Numbered from the stretch's first letter, positions 33,128-42,235 are shown. The stretch is 47,595 nucleotides of DNA from DASRHY01 sp046765875 (GCA_046765875.1 JBKPSJ010000180.1:1-47595), one strand, 5' to 3'. Made by a program: numbers and translations. Notes: generated from the letters alone by a model not told the origin.

Positions 33128-33586
33128 ATGAACGGATGGCAGCGGTTCAAGCTGGTGTTCAACTTTCTCAATCTGATGACGCTGGCCGGGTTCGCGGTGG
33201 CCGGGATCGGGCGGGCAAAGATCAGCCGCGGGCCGCGCGGGCTGTTCTTCGCCAGCGGGTACCGGCTCGCGTTCCCGATCGCCGGTGCGTTCACGATCGG
33301 GAATGTGATCCTGACCAGGCACGCGGTCGGCTATCTGGACAGCGAGCAGCTGGTACGGCACGAGGAGCGGCATTCTTGGCAGTACCTATGCCTACTCGGC
33401 CTGCCGTTCTGGCCGTTGTACGGAGTGTGCGCCGGGTGGTCGTGGCTGCGTACCGGCGACTTCGCTTCGCGGAACCTGTTCGAGCGGATGGCCGGACTGG
33501 TCGACGGCGGTTACATCGAGCACCAGCCGCGGTCGTTGCTGAAAGCAATCAGGTCCGGGCGGCGATCCCGTCCGCCAGCGCTGTGA
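33128..33586 (+). CDS. Small HExxH membrane protein
   Basis: A 152-residue protein of no named family that I recognise. Hydrophobic stretches near the N terminus (LVFNFLNLMTLAGFAVAGI), at YRLAFPIAGAFTIGNVIL and at LCLLGLPFWPLYGVCAGWSWL suggest two or three membrane segments. Between them lies VRHEERHSWQY, an exact HExxH zinc-protease-type motif, with a later acidic residue in NLFERMAG as a possible third ligand. Its 3' end overlaps the convergent otsB gene by 38 bases. Proteolytic activity is not shown. The start could be ATG 33128 or GTG 33119. Confidence 0.75.
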   Translation: MNGWQRFKLVFNFLNLMTLAGFAVAGIGRAKISRGPRGLFFASGYRLAFPIAGAFTIGNVILTRHAVGYLDSEQLVRHEERHSWQYLCLLGLPFWPLYGVCAGWSWLRTGDFASRNLFERMAGLVDGGYIEHQPRSLLKAIRSGRRSRPPAL

Positions 33587-34385
33587 GGACGGTGACCACG
33601 CCGGCCGGGTCGTCGACGACGATGTCGGCCCGCCCGGTCAGTTCGGCGACACCGGACGACCGGGCCGCCACGAGGACGGCCGTCAGCCCTTCCGCGCGCA
33701 TCGCTTCCACCGTGTTGTATGCCGCGAGGTCACCCAGGTCATCACCGGCGTAGAGCACCGACCGGGCGCCTGTGGTCTCGACCAGCCGGCGCAGCGCGGA
33801 CCCCTTGTCGACGCCAGGCGGACGTAGTTCGAGCACCAGGTTGCCCGGCTCGAGCCGCAGCCCCTCCGCGTCGGCCAGTTCCGCCAGTGGTTTGCGCAGC
33901 CCGGCCAGCGCCGCGTCCGGGTCCGGTAGCCGCCGGGTGTGTACGGCCAGCGAGCTGCCCTTGTCCTCGACATGCGCGTCGGCCCATCCGGCTGCGGCCA
34001 GCACGCCGGGCAGGCGGTCCCGGGCGGCCGCCACCCCGGCCGGTACGTCGTCGCTGCTGACGGTGCCGGTCGAGGCGTCGAAGCGCTCCAGCCCGTACAG
34101 CCCGAGGACCAGCAGACGGTCCAGCCCTGGGTACCCGTTCACGCCGGACAGTTCGGTGACGACGAGCGCGGGCCGGCCGGTGAGCAGCGCGACCTGCCGG
34201 ACCCATTTCGAGAGCCGGGCAAGCGCGTCGAGGGCGCCGTCCGCGGGTCGCGAGGTGGCCGGGTCGTCGACCAGCGGGGAAAGGGTGCCGTCGAAGTCGC
34301 TGACCACGATCGCGGTACCGGGCTCGGCGACGATCGTCTCCCAGCCGTTGCGGCCGGCAACAGTGGTCAGAACCGGTGTACCCAT
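33549..34385 (-). CDS. otsB: Trehalose-6-phosphate phosphatase
   Basis: A HAD-superfamily phosphatase of 278 residues. The nucleophile/acid pair is in VVSDFDGTLSPLVDDP, motif II is LLTGRP, the lysine lies in VDKGSALRRL and the acidic motif in YAGDDLGDLAAY. It converts trehalose-6-phosphate to trehalose. Its partner synthase otsA lies 3.5 kb away on the other strand, with a different transcription unit between. It precedes the LytR-C gene's 3' end by only a short gap, so it may be co-transcribed downstream of that gene. Confidence 0.94.
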   Translation of the reverse strand: MGTPVLTTVAGRNGWETIVAEPGTAIVVSDFDGTLSPLVDDPATSRPADGALDALARLSKWVRQVALLTGRPALVVTELSGVNGYPGLDRLLVLGLYGLERFDASTGTVSSDDVPAGVAAARDRLPGVLAAAGWADAHVEDKGSSLAVHTRRLPDPDAALAGLRKPLAELADAEGLRLEPGNLVLELRPPGVDKGSALRRLVETTGARSVLYAGDDLGDLAAYNTVEAMRAEGLTAVLVAARSSGVAELTGRADIVVDDPAGVVTVLTALADGIAART

Positions 34386-34418
34386 CAGTGGCGGGTCCAG
34401 GATGGTGTCAGCGTCGAC

Positions 34419-35033
34419 TCAGCCCGCGTAGTCGGTTGTCAGGATGACGGTGAGGCGATCCGTCTTCATGTTGCTCAGCGCCGCTTTGGTCCGGCCGATG
34501 CCGAGGTCGGAGGCCAACTGGGTGGCGTGGCCGGACATCCCCAGCGGGTAGTACACGGTCGTGGTTGCGACCTTGCCGATCCAGTTGTCGACGCCGGCCA
34601 CCCGCCAGCCGGCACTCTCGGCCCGGACGGCGGTCCGCTCGGCCAGACCGCGCTCGCGGGTGTTGTTGTAGATCTCGACCGACGGCCGGGGTCCGAGCGC
34701 CGGTGGCTTCGTGGCCTGCCGCGGCTCGGCGGTCTTGGTCACCGTCTTGGTCGGCTGCGGCGCCGTGACCGTCGCCGGCGGCGGGGTGGAGACCGGCACG
34801 GTGGTCGGCGGGGGTGCGGTCGACGGTGGCGTACTCGAGGGCGGCGCGGACGTGGCCGACGGCGTCCCACTCGTGCCGCCGGAACTGCTCGAACTGGCGT
34901 TGTTGGTGCCGCCCGGTCCGCCGGTGCCGAACAGCACCAGCAGCCCGATCACGACCGCGACGACCGCCGCGACCGCGACCACGGACGACATCACAAGACC
35001 GCGCTCACCCCGTACCTGCGGCGCCGTAGACAT
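34419..35033 (-). CDS. LytR C-terminal domain membrane protein
   Basis: A 204-residue cell-envelope protein. A short cytoplasmic N terminus precedes one membrane helix (VVAVAAVVAVVIGLLVLF, about residues 18-35), then a long Ser/Thr/Pro-rich wall-spanning linker. A LytR_C domain follows (VEIYNNTRERGLAERTAV, AGWRVAGVDNWIG, TTVYYPLGM). Such proteins accompany LCP wall-glycopolymer ligases, and an LCP gene is present at 43379. It is downstream of the DUF3263 gene on the same strand by 42 bases, the usual actinobacterial pair. Confidence 0.9.
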   Translation of the reverse strand: MSTAPQVRGERGLVMSSVVAVAAVVAVVIGLLVLFGTGGPGGTNNASSSSSGGTSGTPSATSAPPSSTPPSTAPPPTTVPVSTPPPATVTAPQPTKTVTKTAEPRQATKPPALGPRPSVEIYNNTRERGLAERTAVRAESAGWRVAGVDNWIGKVATTTVYYPLGMSGHATQLASDLGIGRTKAALSNMKTDRLTVILTTDYAG

Positions 35034-35075
35034 CTGTCCTTTCCTTCAGCTCTCTTCAGCCCTCAAGCGCAGCCG

Positions 35076-35381
35076 TCATGGTTCGATACCGAGTCTGCGT
35101 GCGGAGCGGGCCCGCTGCCGGGCGGCTCGCAGCCGGCGCAGCCGCTTGACCAGCAATGGGTCGTGCGCAAGCGCCTCTGGGCGGTCGATGAGCGCGTTCA
35201 GCACCTGGTAGTAGCGCGTCGCGGACATCCCGAACCGGTCGCGGACCGCCTGCTCCTTGGCGCCTGCGTACCGCCACCAGTGCCGCTCGAAGGCGAGGAT
35301 CGCGCCGTCCCGTTCCGACAGGCCACCGCCCGCGACCGGCGGGTCGGCCGGTTGTGAGGCGGAAGCGTTCGCGGTGTCCAT
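35076..35381 (-). CDS. DUF3263 protein
   Basis: A 101-residue actinobacterial DUF3263 protein. The core (LSERDGAILAFERHWWRYAG, KEQAVRDRFGMSATRYYQVLN) looks like a helix-turn-helix, followed by a basic tail rich in Arg. It could bind DNA, but no function is established. ATG 35381 has an AGGAG site somewhat far upstream. It precedes the LytR-C gene in one likely transcript. Confidence 0.9.
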   Translation of the reverse strand: MDTANASASQPADPPVAGGGLSERDGAILAFERHWWRYAGAKEQAVRDRFGMSATRYYQVLNALIDRPEALAHDPLLVKRLRRLRAARQRARSARRLGIEP

Positions 35382-35486
35382 CGCAGTCTGAACTCCTGTG
35401 CGGTCGGTCGAGTGGTCGGGCTCACTCTACGGGCGAACGACAGCCATGTCATTCGCGCGCGCCCAGAACATGGCAGGATCTGTGCC

Positions 35487-36893
35487 GTGACAACATCTCG
35501 GCCCAGCGTAGCGATGGTCGAGGCGGCCCTGGCCCGGGCCGACGAGGTCGAGCCGCTGATCGCGGCCATCTGTACGCCGAATCCCGCCGCGCTGGACGAG
35601 GCGGCCCGGCTGGACGCGGAGGCCGCCGGGGGTCATGTCCGCGGGCCGTTGCACGGCGTACCCGTGCTGGTGAAGGACAACATCGACACCGCCGGGCTGG
35701 CCACCACCGCCGGGTCGCTCGCGCTGGTCGACGTACCGCCGCCGGCCGAGGACGCACCGTTGGTCAAGTGGCTGCGCGAGGCGGGCTGCGTGTTGTTCGG
35801 CAAGGCCAACCTGAGCGAATGGGCGAACTTCCGCTCGCCGCGATCCTCGTCCGGCTGGTCCGGGTACGGCGGACTGACCCGCAATCCCTACGCGCTGAAC
35901 CGGTCCGCGGGCGGCTCGTCGAGCGGGTCCGGCGCGGCGGTCGCGGCCGGGATCGTCCCGCTCGCGGTCGGCACCGAGACCAACGGCTCGATCGTGTGCC
36001 CGGCGGCGGTGAACGGCGTGGTCGGGATCAAGCCAGGCGTCGCGCTGGTTCCGCAGCACGGCATCGTGCCGATCTCACACTCCCAGGACACCGCCGGTCC
36101 GCTGGCGATGACGGTCCGCGAGGCGGCCGCGCTGCTCACCGCGCTGACCGGCGGCCGGACCGACTATGCCGCCGCCTGTGCCGGCGACGACCTGACCGAC
36201 GTCCGGATCGGCGTGCCGCGCGAACCGCAGCTTTGGGGGTTCACGCCGGCACTGGACGAGCTGACCGAGCAGGCGCTGGGAATCCTGTCGGAGCGCGGCG
36301 CGACGATCGTCGACGAGTTGAAGTTGCCGGACAGCGACTACGAGACCCAGCTGACCGTGCTCTACCACGAGCTCCAGGTGGACCTGGCGGCGTACCTCAA
36401 GACCCGCGACGAGTCCGCGCCCCGGTCGCTCGCGGACGTCATCGCGTTCAACAGGCAGAACGCCGCGACAGAGCTCAGGCACTTCGGCCAGGAACTGCTC
36501 GAACGATCCGCGGCGACCGAGGGCCTGGCCGCACCGGAGTACGTCGCGGCCCGGCTGGCCTGCCTGGCCGCGGGCCGGCGCGGGATCGACGACCTGCTGA
36601 GCGATCACTCACTCGACCTGCTGGTGATGCCCGGGTACCCGCCGGCCTGGACGATCGACCTCGTCAACGGCGACCAGGTCAACGGCGGCAACTGCTCCAC
36701 GCACGCGGCACTCGCCGGCTATCCCCTGGTCTCGGTGCCGTCCGGGACGGTCGCCGGACTGCCGGTGGCGGTAACGTTCGCGGGTACGCACGGCAGTGAG
36801 ACAAAGCTCATACGGGTTGCACACGCGTTCGAGCTCGCGAGAGGGTCGGTGCACGGCCCGATCCCGCGACCGGAGTTCCTGCCATGGCTGTAG
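35487..36893 (+). CDS. Amidase-signature enzyme
   Basis: A 468-residue amidase-signature hydrolase. The Ser-cisSer-Lys triad is visible: Lys63 in VLVKDNID, the cis-Ser within AGGSSSGSG (residues 144-145) and the nucleophile Ser168 in GTETNGSIV. GTG 35487 is chosen because the residues before it do not resemble the family. It overlaps the following oxidoreductase gene by 10 bases. It is not a GatA: the partners gatB and gatC are absent and the sequence resembles peptide-amidase-like family members. Substrate unknown. Confidence 0.88.
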   Translation: MTTSRPSVAMVEAALARADEVEPLIAAICTPNPAALDEAARLDAEAAGGHVRGPLHGVPVLVKDNIDTAGLATTAGSLALVDVPPPAEDAPLVKWLREAGCVLFGKANLSEWANFRSPRSSSGWSGYGGLTRNPYALNRSAGGSSSGSGAAVAAGIVPLAVGTETNGSIVCPAAVNGVVGIKPGVALVPQHGIVPISHSQDTAGPLAMTVREAAALLTALTGGRTDYAAACAGDDLTDVRIGVPREPQLWGFTPALDELTEQALGILSERGATIVDELKLPDSDYETQLTVLYHELQVDLAAYLKTRDESAPRSLADVIAFNRQNAATELRHFGQELLERSAATEGLAAPEYVAARLACLAAGRRGIDDLLSDHSLDLLVMPGYPPAWTIDLVNGDQVNGGNCSTHAALAGYPLVSVPSGTVAGLPVAVTFAGTHGSETKLIRVAHAFELARGSVHGPIPRPEFLPWL

Positions 36894-37882
36894 CACCCGT
36901 CCGCTGGGGCATCGTTGCCACCGGCAACATCTCGACCGCCTTCACCCGTGACCTGGCCGAGTTGCCCGACGCCGAGGTGGTCGCGGTCGCATCGCGTACG
37001 GCCGAGTCGGCGAACCGGTTCAGTGACGAGTTCGGTATTCCGCACCGGCACACTTCGTACGACGACCTGGTGGCCGACGATGACGTCGACATCGTCTACG
37101 TCGGTACGCCGCACCCGCAGCACTACGCTGTCGCCCGGGCCTGCCTGACCGCCGGCAAGGCGGTGCTGTGCGAGAAGCCGGTGACGCTGAATGCCCGCCA
37201 GGCCCGGGATCTGATCGACACCGCGGCGGCGCACGGGGTGTTGTTCGCCGAGGCGATGTGGATGCGCACGAATCCGGTCGTACGCGCGCTGTTCGACGAT
37301 CTCGCCAAGGGCACGATCGGCGAGCCGCTGCAGGTGATCGCCGACTTCGGCTTCCAGTCATCCGACATCCCGCGGCGGCTGCTCGAGCCCGAGCTTGGCG
37401 GCGGCGCCCTGCTCGACATGGGCGTGTACCCGGCCACGTTCGCCTACGCCGCACTGGGCCGGCCCGACGAGATCAAGGCGGTGGCCGAGATCAGCGACCT
37501 CGGCGTCGACCTGAACACGGCGATGGTGTGGCGGTACGCCTCCGGCGCAGTCGCCGCGCTCACCTGCGGGATGCGTGCACAGTCACCCGGTACGGCCGTG
37601 ATCAGCGGCACCGAGGGTGCGCTCCAGGTGGCGCGGTATTTCTTCAACCCGGGCCACTACACACGGATCACCTCCGCCGGCGAGGAGCGGGTCGACGTAC
37701 CGAGGACCGGGATCGGGTACCACTACGAAGCGGCCGAGGTGATGCGCTGCCTGCGTGAGGGGCTGACGGAGAGCCCGCTGCTGCCGCACGCTGACACCGT
37801 GGGGGTGCTCGAGCAACTCGACGAGGCAAGGGCGCAGATCGGTGTGCGCTATCCAGGCGACGATGAGCTGGGTACGGGCTAA
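36884..37882 (+). CDS. Gfo/Idh/MocA-family oxidoreductase
   Basis: A 332-residue NAD(P)-dependent oxidoreductase of the Gfo/Idh/MocA family. The N-terminal Rossmann fold (WGIVATGNISTAFTRDL) is followed by the EKP motif in AVLCEKPVT, then the C-terminal beta-sheet domain (GGGALLDMGVYPATFA). Substrates are usually sugars, inositols or their derivatives; none can be assigned here. It overlaps the amidase gene by 10 bases and is 2 bases from otsA, so it is probably co-transcribed. Confidence 0.9.
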   Translation: MAVAPVRWGIVATGNISTAFTRDLAELPDAEVVAVASRTAESANRFSDEFGIPHRHTSYDDLVADDDVDIVYVGTPHPQHYAVARACLTAGKAVLCEKPVTLNARQARDLIDTAAAHGVLFAEAMWMRTNPVVRALFDDLAKGTIGEPLQVIADFGFQSSDIPRRLLEPELGGGALLDMGVYPATFAYAALGRPDEIKAVAEISDLGVDLNTAMVWRYASGAVAALTCGMRAQSPGTAVISGTEGALQVARYFFNPGHYTRITSAGEERVDVPRTGIGYHYEAAEVMRCLREGLTESPLLPHADTVGVLEQLDEARAQIGVRYPGDDELGTG

Positions 37883-37884
37883 GC

Positions 37885-39285
37885 ATGATCACGAGGACTA
37901 CCAGCGAATTCGTCGTCGTCGCCAACCGGCTGCCCGTCGACCGGTTCGAGTCGGAAGACGGCGGGACCACCTTGCGGCCCAGCCCCGGCGGCCTGGTCAC
38001 CGCGCTCGCGCCGGTGATGCGGCGCCACCACGGCGCCTGGATCGGCTGGTCCGGCGCGGCCGACGAGGGGCTCGACGAGTTCGACACCGACGGGATGCAC
38101 CTGGTCCCGGTACGGCTGACCGCCGACGACGTCGAGCGGTACTACGAGGGGTTCTCCAACGCGACATTATGGCCGCTGTACCACGACGTAATCGTGCAGC
38201 CAGAGTTCCACCGCGAGTGGTGGGAGTCGTATGTCGCGGTCAACCTGCGGTTCGCCGAGGCGACGGCCGAGACGGCGGCCGAGAACGCGGTGGTCTGGGT
38301 GCACGACTACCAGCTCCAGCTGGTGCCCGCGATCCTGCGGCGGCTCCGCCCGGACGTACGGATCGGCTTCTTCCTGCACATCCCGTTCCCGCCGACCGAG
38401 TTGTTCGCGCAGTTGCCCTGGCGGCGGCAGATCCTCGACGGCCTGCTCGGCGCGGACCTGGTCGGCTTCCAGCGGCCGGGCGCGGCGTCGAACTTCGCCC
38501 GGCTGGCGCGCAACCGGATGGGCCTGCGTACCCGCGGCGACCGGATCCACCTGCCTGACGACCGGGTCGTCCGCGCCCGGGCCTTCCCGATCTCGATCGA
38601 CGTCGGCGAGATGGAGGAGCTGGCCCGGCGGCCGGAGACCGAGGACCGCGCCAAGGAGATCCGCGCCGAGGTCGGCAACCCGGAGCACGTACTGATAGGC
38701 GTGGACCGGCTGGACTACACCAAGGGCATCCGCCAGCGGCTGCGCGCGTTCGGAGAGCTGCTCGAGGACCGGCGGGTCTCGGTCGATGAGGCCGTGTTCG
38801 TGCAGGTCGCCACGCCGTCGCGCGAGCGGGTCGAGCAGTACCGGATGCTCCGCGACGACATCGAGCTGCTGGTCGGCCGGATCAACGGCGAGCACGGCCG
38901 GATCGGCACCCCGGCGATCAACTACCAGCACACGTCGTTCTCCCGGCCCGAGATGGCCGCGCTGTACCGGGCTGCTGACATCGCCGTGGTGACACCGCTG
39001 CGCGACGGCATGAACCTGGTCGCGAAGGAGTACGTGGCCTGCCGGTACGACGAGAGCGGCGCGCTGCTGCTGAGCGAGTTCGCCGGCGCGGCCGACGAGT
39101 TCCGGCAGGCGTTCCTGGTGAACCCACACGACATCAACGGGCTCAAGGACACGATGATCGAGACGATGAGCGCCGATCCCCGCCAGCTCGGCCGCCGGAT
39201 GAAGGCGATGCGCAAGCACCTTGCCGGGCATGACGTCAACGTCTGGGCCGCGTCCTTCCTGAAGGCCCTCCATGCCGACGACTAG
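37885..39285 (+). CDS. otsA: Trehalose-6-phosphate synthase
   Basis: A 466-residue GT20 glycosyltransferase that joins UDP- or GDP-glucose to glucose-6-phosphate. ANRLPVDRF and GGLVTALAP at the N terminus, VWVHDYQLQLVPAILR, VDRLDYTKGI and RDGMNLVAKEYVACR are all conserved. OtsB is at 33549 on the other strand. The gene follows the Gfo/Idh/MocA gene by 2 bases and its end overlaps one possible start of the FGGY kinase. Trehalose is a common actinobacterial stress solute. Confidence 0.96.
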   Translation: MITRTTSEFVVVANRLPVDRFESEDGGTTLRPSPGGLVTALAPVMRRHHGAWIGWSGAADEGLDEFDTDGMHLVPVRLTADDVERYYEGFSNATLWPLYHDVIVQPEFHREWWESYVAVNLRFAEATAETAAENAVVWVHDYQLQLVPAILRRLRPDVRIGFFLHIPFPPTELFAQLPWRRQILDGLLGADLVGFQRPGAASNFARLARNRMGLRTRGDRIHLPDDRVVRARAFPISIDVGEMEELARRPETEDRAKEIRAEVGNPEHVLIGVDRLDYTKGIRQRLRAFGELLEDRRVSVDEAVFVQVATPSRERVEQYRMLRDDIELLVGRINGEHGRIGTPAINYQHTSFSRPEMAALYRAADIAVVTPLRDGMNLVAKEYVACRYDESGALLLSEFAGAADEFRQAFLVNPHDINGLKDTMIETMSADPRQLGRRMKAMRKHLAGHDVNVWAASFLKALHADD

Positions 39286-39303
39286 TCTGCGTAGCGCGGG
39301 GGG

Positions 39304-39325
39304 TCTGGGGGGTCGTCCCCCCAGA
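39304..39325. terminator. GC-rich hairpin between otsA and the FGGY kinase
   Basis: A 9-bp perfect stem TCTGGGGGG / CCCCCCAGA with a TCGT loop (39313-39316) lies 18 bases after the otsA stop. It abuts GTG 39326, one possible kinase start. It could terminate otsA transcripts or modulate kinase translation. Confidence 0.65.
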
Positions 39326-40750
39326 GTGTCGAGCAGGGTCTTGGCGCTCGACCTAGGTACGTCGTCCGGGCGGGCGATGGTCCTCGGCGAGGACCTGTCG
39401 CCGGTGCCGGACGCACTCGCCCGGCACAAGGTCGAGCCGGCGTACGAGTCCAGCGGCGCGGCGACTCTCGACCTGGACGACTACATCAGTGGCGTGCTCG
39501 GCTGCATCGACGACCTGAACTCAAAGCGCCTCCTCGACGGGGTCGAGCACATCGTGCTGTCCTCGCAGTGGCACTCGATCGTTGCCCTGGACAACGACGG
39601 AACCCCTCTAACTCCGGTGATTCCGTGGACTGACACCCGCTCGGTGCCGCGGCATACCGGTGACGACTTCGACGAGCACGCGTACCACGTCCGGACCGGG
39701 ACCTGGCTGCACCGGCTGTACTGGCCCAGGCGGATCCCCTGGCTGCTGTCCGAACTTCCCGCCAAACGATTCGCCGGACTGCCCGACCTCGTCATCGAGC
39801 GGCTCACCGGCGAGAAGGTGACGTCGGTGTCGATCGCGTCCGGCACCGGCATGCTCGACCTGGCGACGGGCCGGTACGACGAGGAGTCGCTCGCGATCGC
39901 GGGCGTCGGCACGGACGTGTTGCCGCCGATCGTCGCGTCGGACTGGTCCGGCAAGCTGACGCCGGAGTTCGCCCGGCGGTGGCCGGCGCTGGACGGCGTA
40001 CCGATTCATCCGCCGAGCGGTGACGGCGCAGCCTCGAACGTCGGCACCGGCGCGTTCGACAACGCCACGGCGGCGGTTACGGTCGGCACGTCCGCCGCCG
40101 TCCGGGTGGTGCACCCGGCCGACGGCGCGCCGGATCTGCCGTGGCAGCTGTGGCGGTACCGGGTCGACGACGACCGGGCGGTCACCGGGAGGGCTTACTC
40201 CGCGGCCGGCAACCTGTACGCCTGGTTGCAGGAGTTGCTCGCGCTCGGGCCGGACGAGCAGGACCCGGTCGGGCTCGACCCGGGCGCCGCCGGGGTGATC
40301 GCGATCCCGTTCCAGGCCGGGACCAGGCCTCCGGAGACGGTCCCCAGCGGGTCCGGCGCGCTGTTCGGGCTGTCGTTCGACGCCACCCGCGCCGACGTGC
40401 TCGCCGCGATCCTGCAGGGTGCGGCACTCGAGGTCGGTCGCGGGCTGCGGATCCTCGACGACCTGTTCGGCCGTGAGTTGCGCGTGGTTCTCGGTGGCGG
40501 CGGGATTCACGCGTCGCCGTGGTGGCGCCGCTGCCTGGCCGGCGCCTTCGCCCGGCCCGCGCAGGTGTGCCCCGAGGCCGAGGTCGGCGCCCGGGGGGCG
40601 ACCGCGATCGCCCTCGGCCTGTCCCCGGACCCGGGCGGCGACACCGTCGACCCGGACCCGGGCGACATCGAACGCCTGACAGCGCTGCGGCCCGCCTACG
40701 ACGCCCTCCGCGACCTCGCCGTCCAAGCCGCCCGAATCCGCCTGTCCTGA
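39326..40750 (+). CDS. FGGY-family carbohydrate kinase (gluconokinase-like)
   Basis: A roughly 474-residue sugar kinase of the FGGY family. RVLALDLGTSSGRAMVL is the N-terminal phosphate loop. VLSSQWHSIVALD and PWTDTRS are typical of gluconokinase/xylulokinase-like members, and the catalytic Asp is expected in PPSGDGAASNVGTG. The ATPase part has GGGGIHASPWWRRCLAGAF. GTG 39326 gives the classic start, but sits against a hairpin. ATG 39272 has a better ribosome site (GAAGG) and overlaps otsA by 14 bases, adding 18 residues. The sugar is not determined. Confidence 0.87.
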   Translation: MSSRVLALDLGTSSGRAMVLGEDLSPVPDALARHKVEPAYESSGAATLDLDDYISGVLGCIDDLNSKRLLDGVEHIVLSSQWHSIVALDNDGTPLTPVIPWTDTRSVPRHTGDDFDEHAYHVRTGTWLHRLYWPRRIPWLLSELPAKRFAGLPDLVIERLTGEKVTSVSIASGTGMLDLATGRYDEESLAIAGVGTDVLPPIVASDWSGKLTPEFARRWPALDGVPIHPPSGDGAASNVGTGAFDNATAAVTVGTSAAVRVVHPADGAPDLPWQLWRYRVDDDRAVTGRAYSAAGNLYAWLQELLALGPDEQDPVGLDPGAAGVIAIPFQAGTRPPETVPSGSGALFGLSFDATRADVLAAILQGAALEVGRGLRILDDLFGRELRVVLGGGGIHASPWWRRCLAGAFARPAQVCPEAEVGARGATAIALGLSPDPGGDTVDPDPGDIERLTALRPAYDALRDLAVQAARIRLS

Positions 40751-40789
40751 CGGAGCGATGGGGTTTCTGGGCGCGCGTAGGCTTCGGCT

Positions 40790-42223
40790 ATGAGCGACGA
40801 GAAGGAAAGCGCGAAGGAAGCCGCCACCGCCTCGCACGACGCCGCCGTACCGGAGAAGCTGCGCGAGTTCATGAACTCGGGCTGGGCCGATACCGAGCGC
40901 GCCGATGCCACGCTGACCGACGTCGCAACCTGGGCCGCCAAGCGCCGCGACCGGCTGTCGCAGGCGTTTCCGGGCGAGCGGCTGGTGATCCCGTCCGGCA
41001 CCTACAAGGTCCGCTCGAACGACACCGACTACGCATTCCGGCCGCACACCGACTACGTCTGGCTGGTCGGCGACCAGACGTCGGACGCGGTGCTGGTACT
41101 GGAGCCGAACGGCACCTCCGGCCACGACGCGGTGCTGTACTTCCGGCCGCGGTCGAGCCGCAGCGAGGGCGAGGAGTTCTGGCGCGACCGGACGTACGGC
41201 GAGCTCTGGGCCGGTCGCCGTCCATCGCTGACCGAGACGGCCAAGGAGTACGGCGTCGAGACCCGGCACCTGGACGGACTCGCCGACGCGCTGAAGGGTG
41301 ACGTACCGACCCGGGTCCGGCGCGACGAGGACGAGATGCTAGCCGCGCTGGTCTCGAACGTCGACGACGACCGCGACGCGGAGCTGGCCACCGCGTTGTC
41401 GGAGCTGCGGCTGACCAAGGACGCCTTCGAGCTCGAACAGCTCCGCGACGCATGCGCGATCACGCACCGCGGGTTCTCCGACGTCCTCGACGACATGGAC
41501 CTCGTACGCCGGTACGGTGAGCGCTGGATCGAGGGCACGTTCTGGCGGCGAGCTCGCGCGGAGGGCAACGACGTCGGGTACAGCTGCATCGCGGCGGCCG
41601 GATCGCACGCGACCACGCTGCACTGGATCGAGAACGACGGCACCGTCGACGACGGCAACCTGATGCTGCTCGACATGGGCGTGGAGAACAGGCAGCTCTA
41701 CACCGCCGATGTGACCCGGACCTTCCCGATCAACGGCGAGTTCACGCCGCGCCAGCGCGACCTCTACCAACTCGTGCTCGACGCTCAGAGGGCCGGCATC
41801 GCGTCGCTCCGGCCGGGCGTGGAGTTCCTGTCGGCACACCGCGCGGCGATGGAGGTCATCGTCCGCGGCCTGGAGGCGATGGAACTGCTGCCGGTGCCGG
41901 CCGAGGAGGCGCTCGATCCGGACAGCAGGATCTACACCCGCTACACGCTGCACAGCACCAGCCACATGCTCGGCCTCGACGTACACGACTGCGCGTCGGC
42001 GCGGGCGGAGAGCTACACGAAGGGCACGGTTGACACCGGGTACGTGCTGACCGTCGAGCCCGGCCTTTACTTCCAGGCCGAGGACCAGACCGTACCGGAG
42101 GACCTGCGCGGGATCGGGATCCGGATCGAGGACGACATCCTGATCACCGATGACGGCACCGAGAACCTGTCCGGCGCGATGCCCCGTGAAGTTGAGGCCG
42201 TCGAGGCCTGGATGCGCTCATAG
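40790..42223 (+). CDS. pepP: Xaa-Pro aminopeptidase (PepP-like, M24 family)
   Basis: A 477-residue cytoplasmic M24B metallopeptidase. The N-terminal AMP_N domain (residues about 40-200) contains YAFRPHTDYVWLVGD. The C-terminal pita-bread domain carries the metal ligands: Asp in LLDMGVENR, Asp in YTADVTRTF, His in STSHMLGLDVHDC, Glu in TVEPGLYFQ and Glu in IRIEDDILI. It releases N-terminal residues before proline. It starts 39 bases after the FGGY kinase with no obvious terminator, but is probably not functionally related to it. Confidence 0.94.
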   Translation: MSDEKESAKEAATASHDAAVPEKLREFMNSGWADTERADATLTDVATWAAKRRDRLSQAFPGERLVIPSGTYKVRSNDTDYAFRPHTDYVWLVGDQTSDAVLVLEPNGTSGHDAVLYFRPRSSRSEGEEFWRDRTYGELWAGRRPSLTETAKEYGVETRHLDGLADALKGDVPTRVRRDEDEMLAALVSNVDDDRDAELATALSELRLTKDAFELEQLRDACAITHRGFSDVLDDMDLVRRYGERWIEGTFWRRARAEGNDVGYSCIAAAGSHATTLHWIENDGTVDDGNLMLLDMGVENRQLYTADVTRTFPINGEFTPRQRDLYQLVLDAQRAGIASLRPGVEFLSAHRAAMEVIVRGLEAMELLPVPAEEALDPDSRIYTRYTLHSTSHMLGLDVHDCASARAESYTKGTVDTGYVLTVEPGLYFQAEDQTVPEDLRGIGIRIEDDILITDDGTENLSGAMPREVEAVEAWMRS

Positions 42224-42235
42224 CCAGTGGCTATG
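42219..42235 (+). terminator. Short hairpin at the pepP stop codon
   Basis: CATAGCC-AGT-GGCTATG is a 7-bp stem overlapping the TAG stop (42221-42223). It is a weak candidate terminator, or a stop-region structure. Confidence 0.45.

Noticed and set aside
31520..33373. 617-codon minus-strand frame over the flavoprotein gene
   Set aside because: It conflicts with the conserved MSOX-like and AlkA-like genes and has a shadow-like composition.
35487..36893. GatA subunit of the tRNA amidotransferase
   Set aside because: No gatB or gatC nearby, and the sequence around the active site differs from GatA; kept as a generic amidase.
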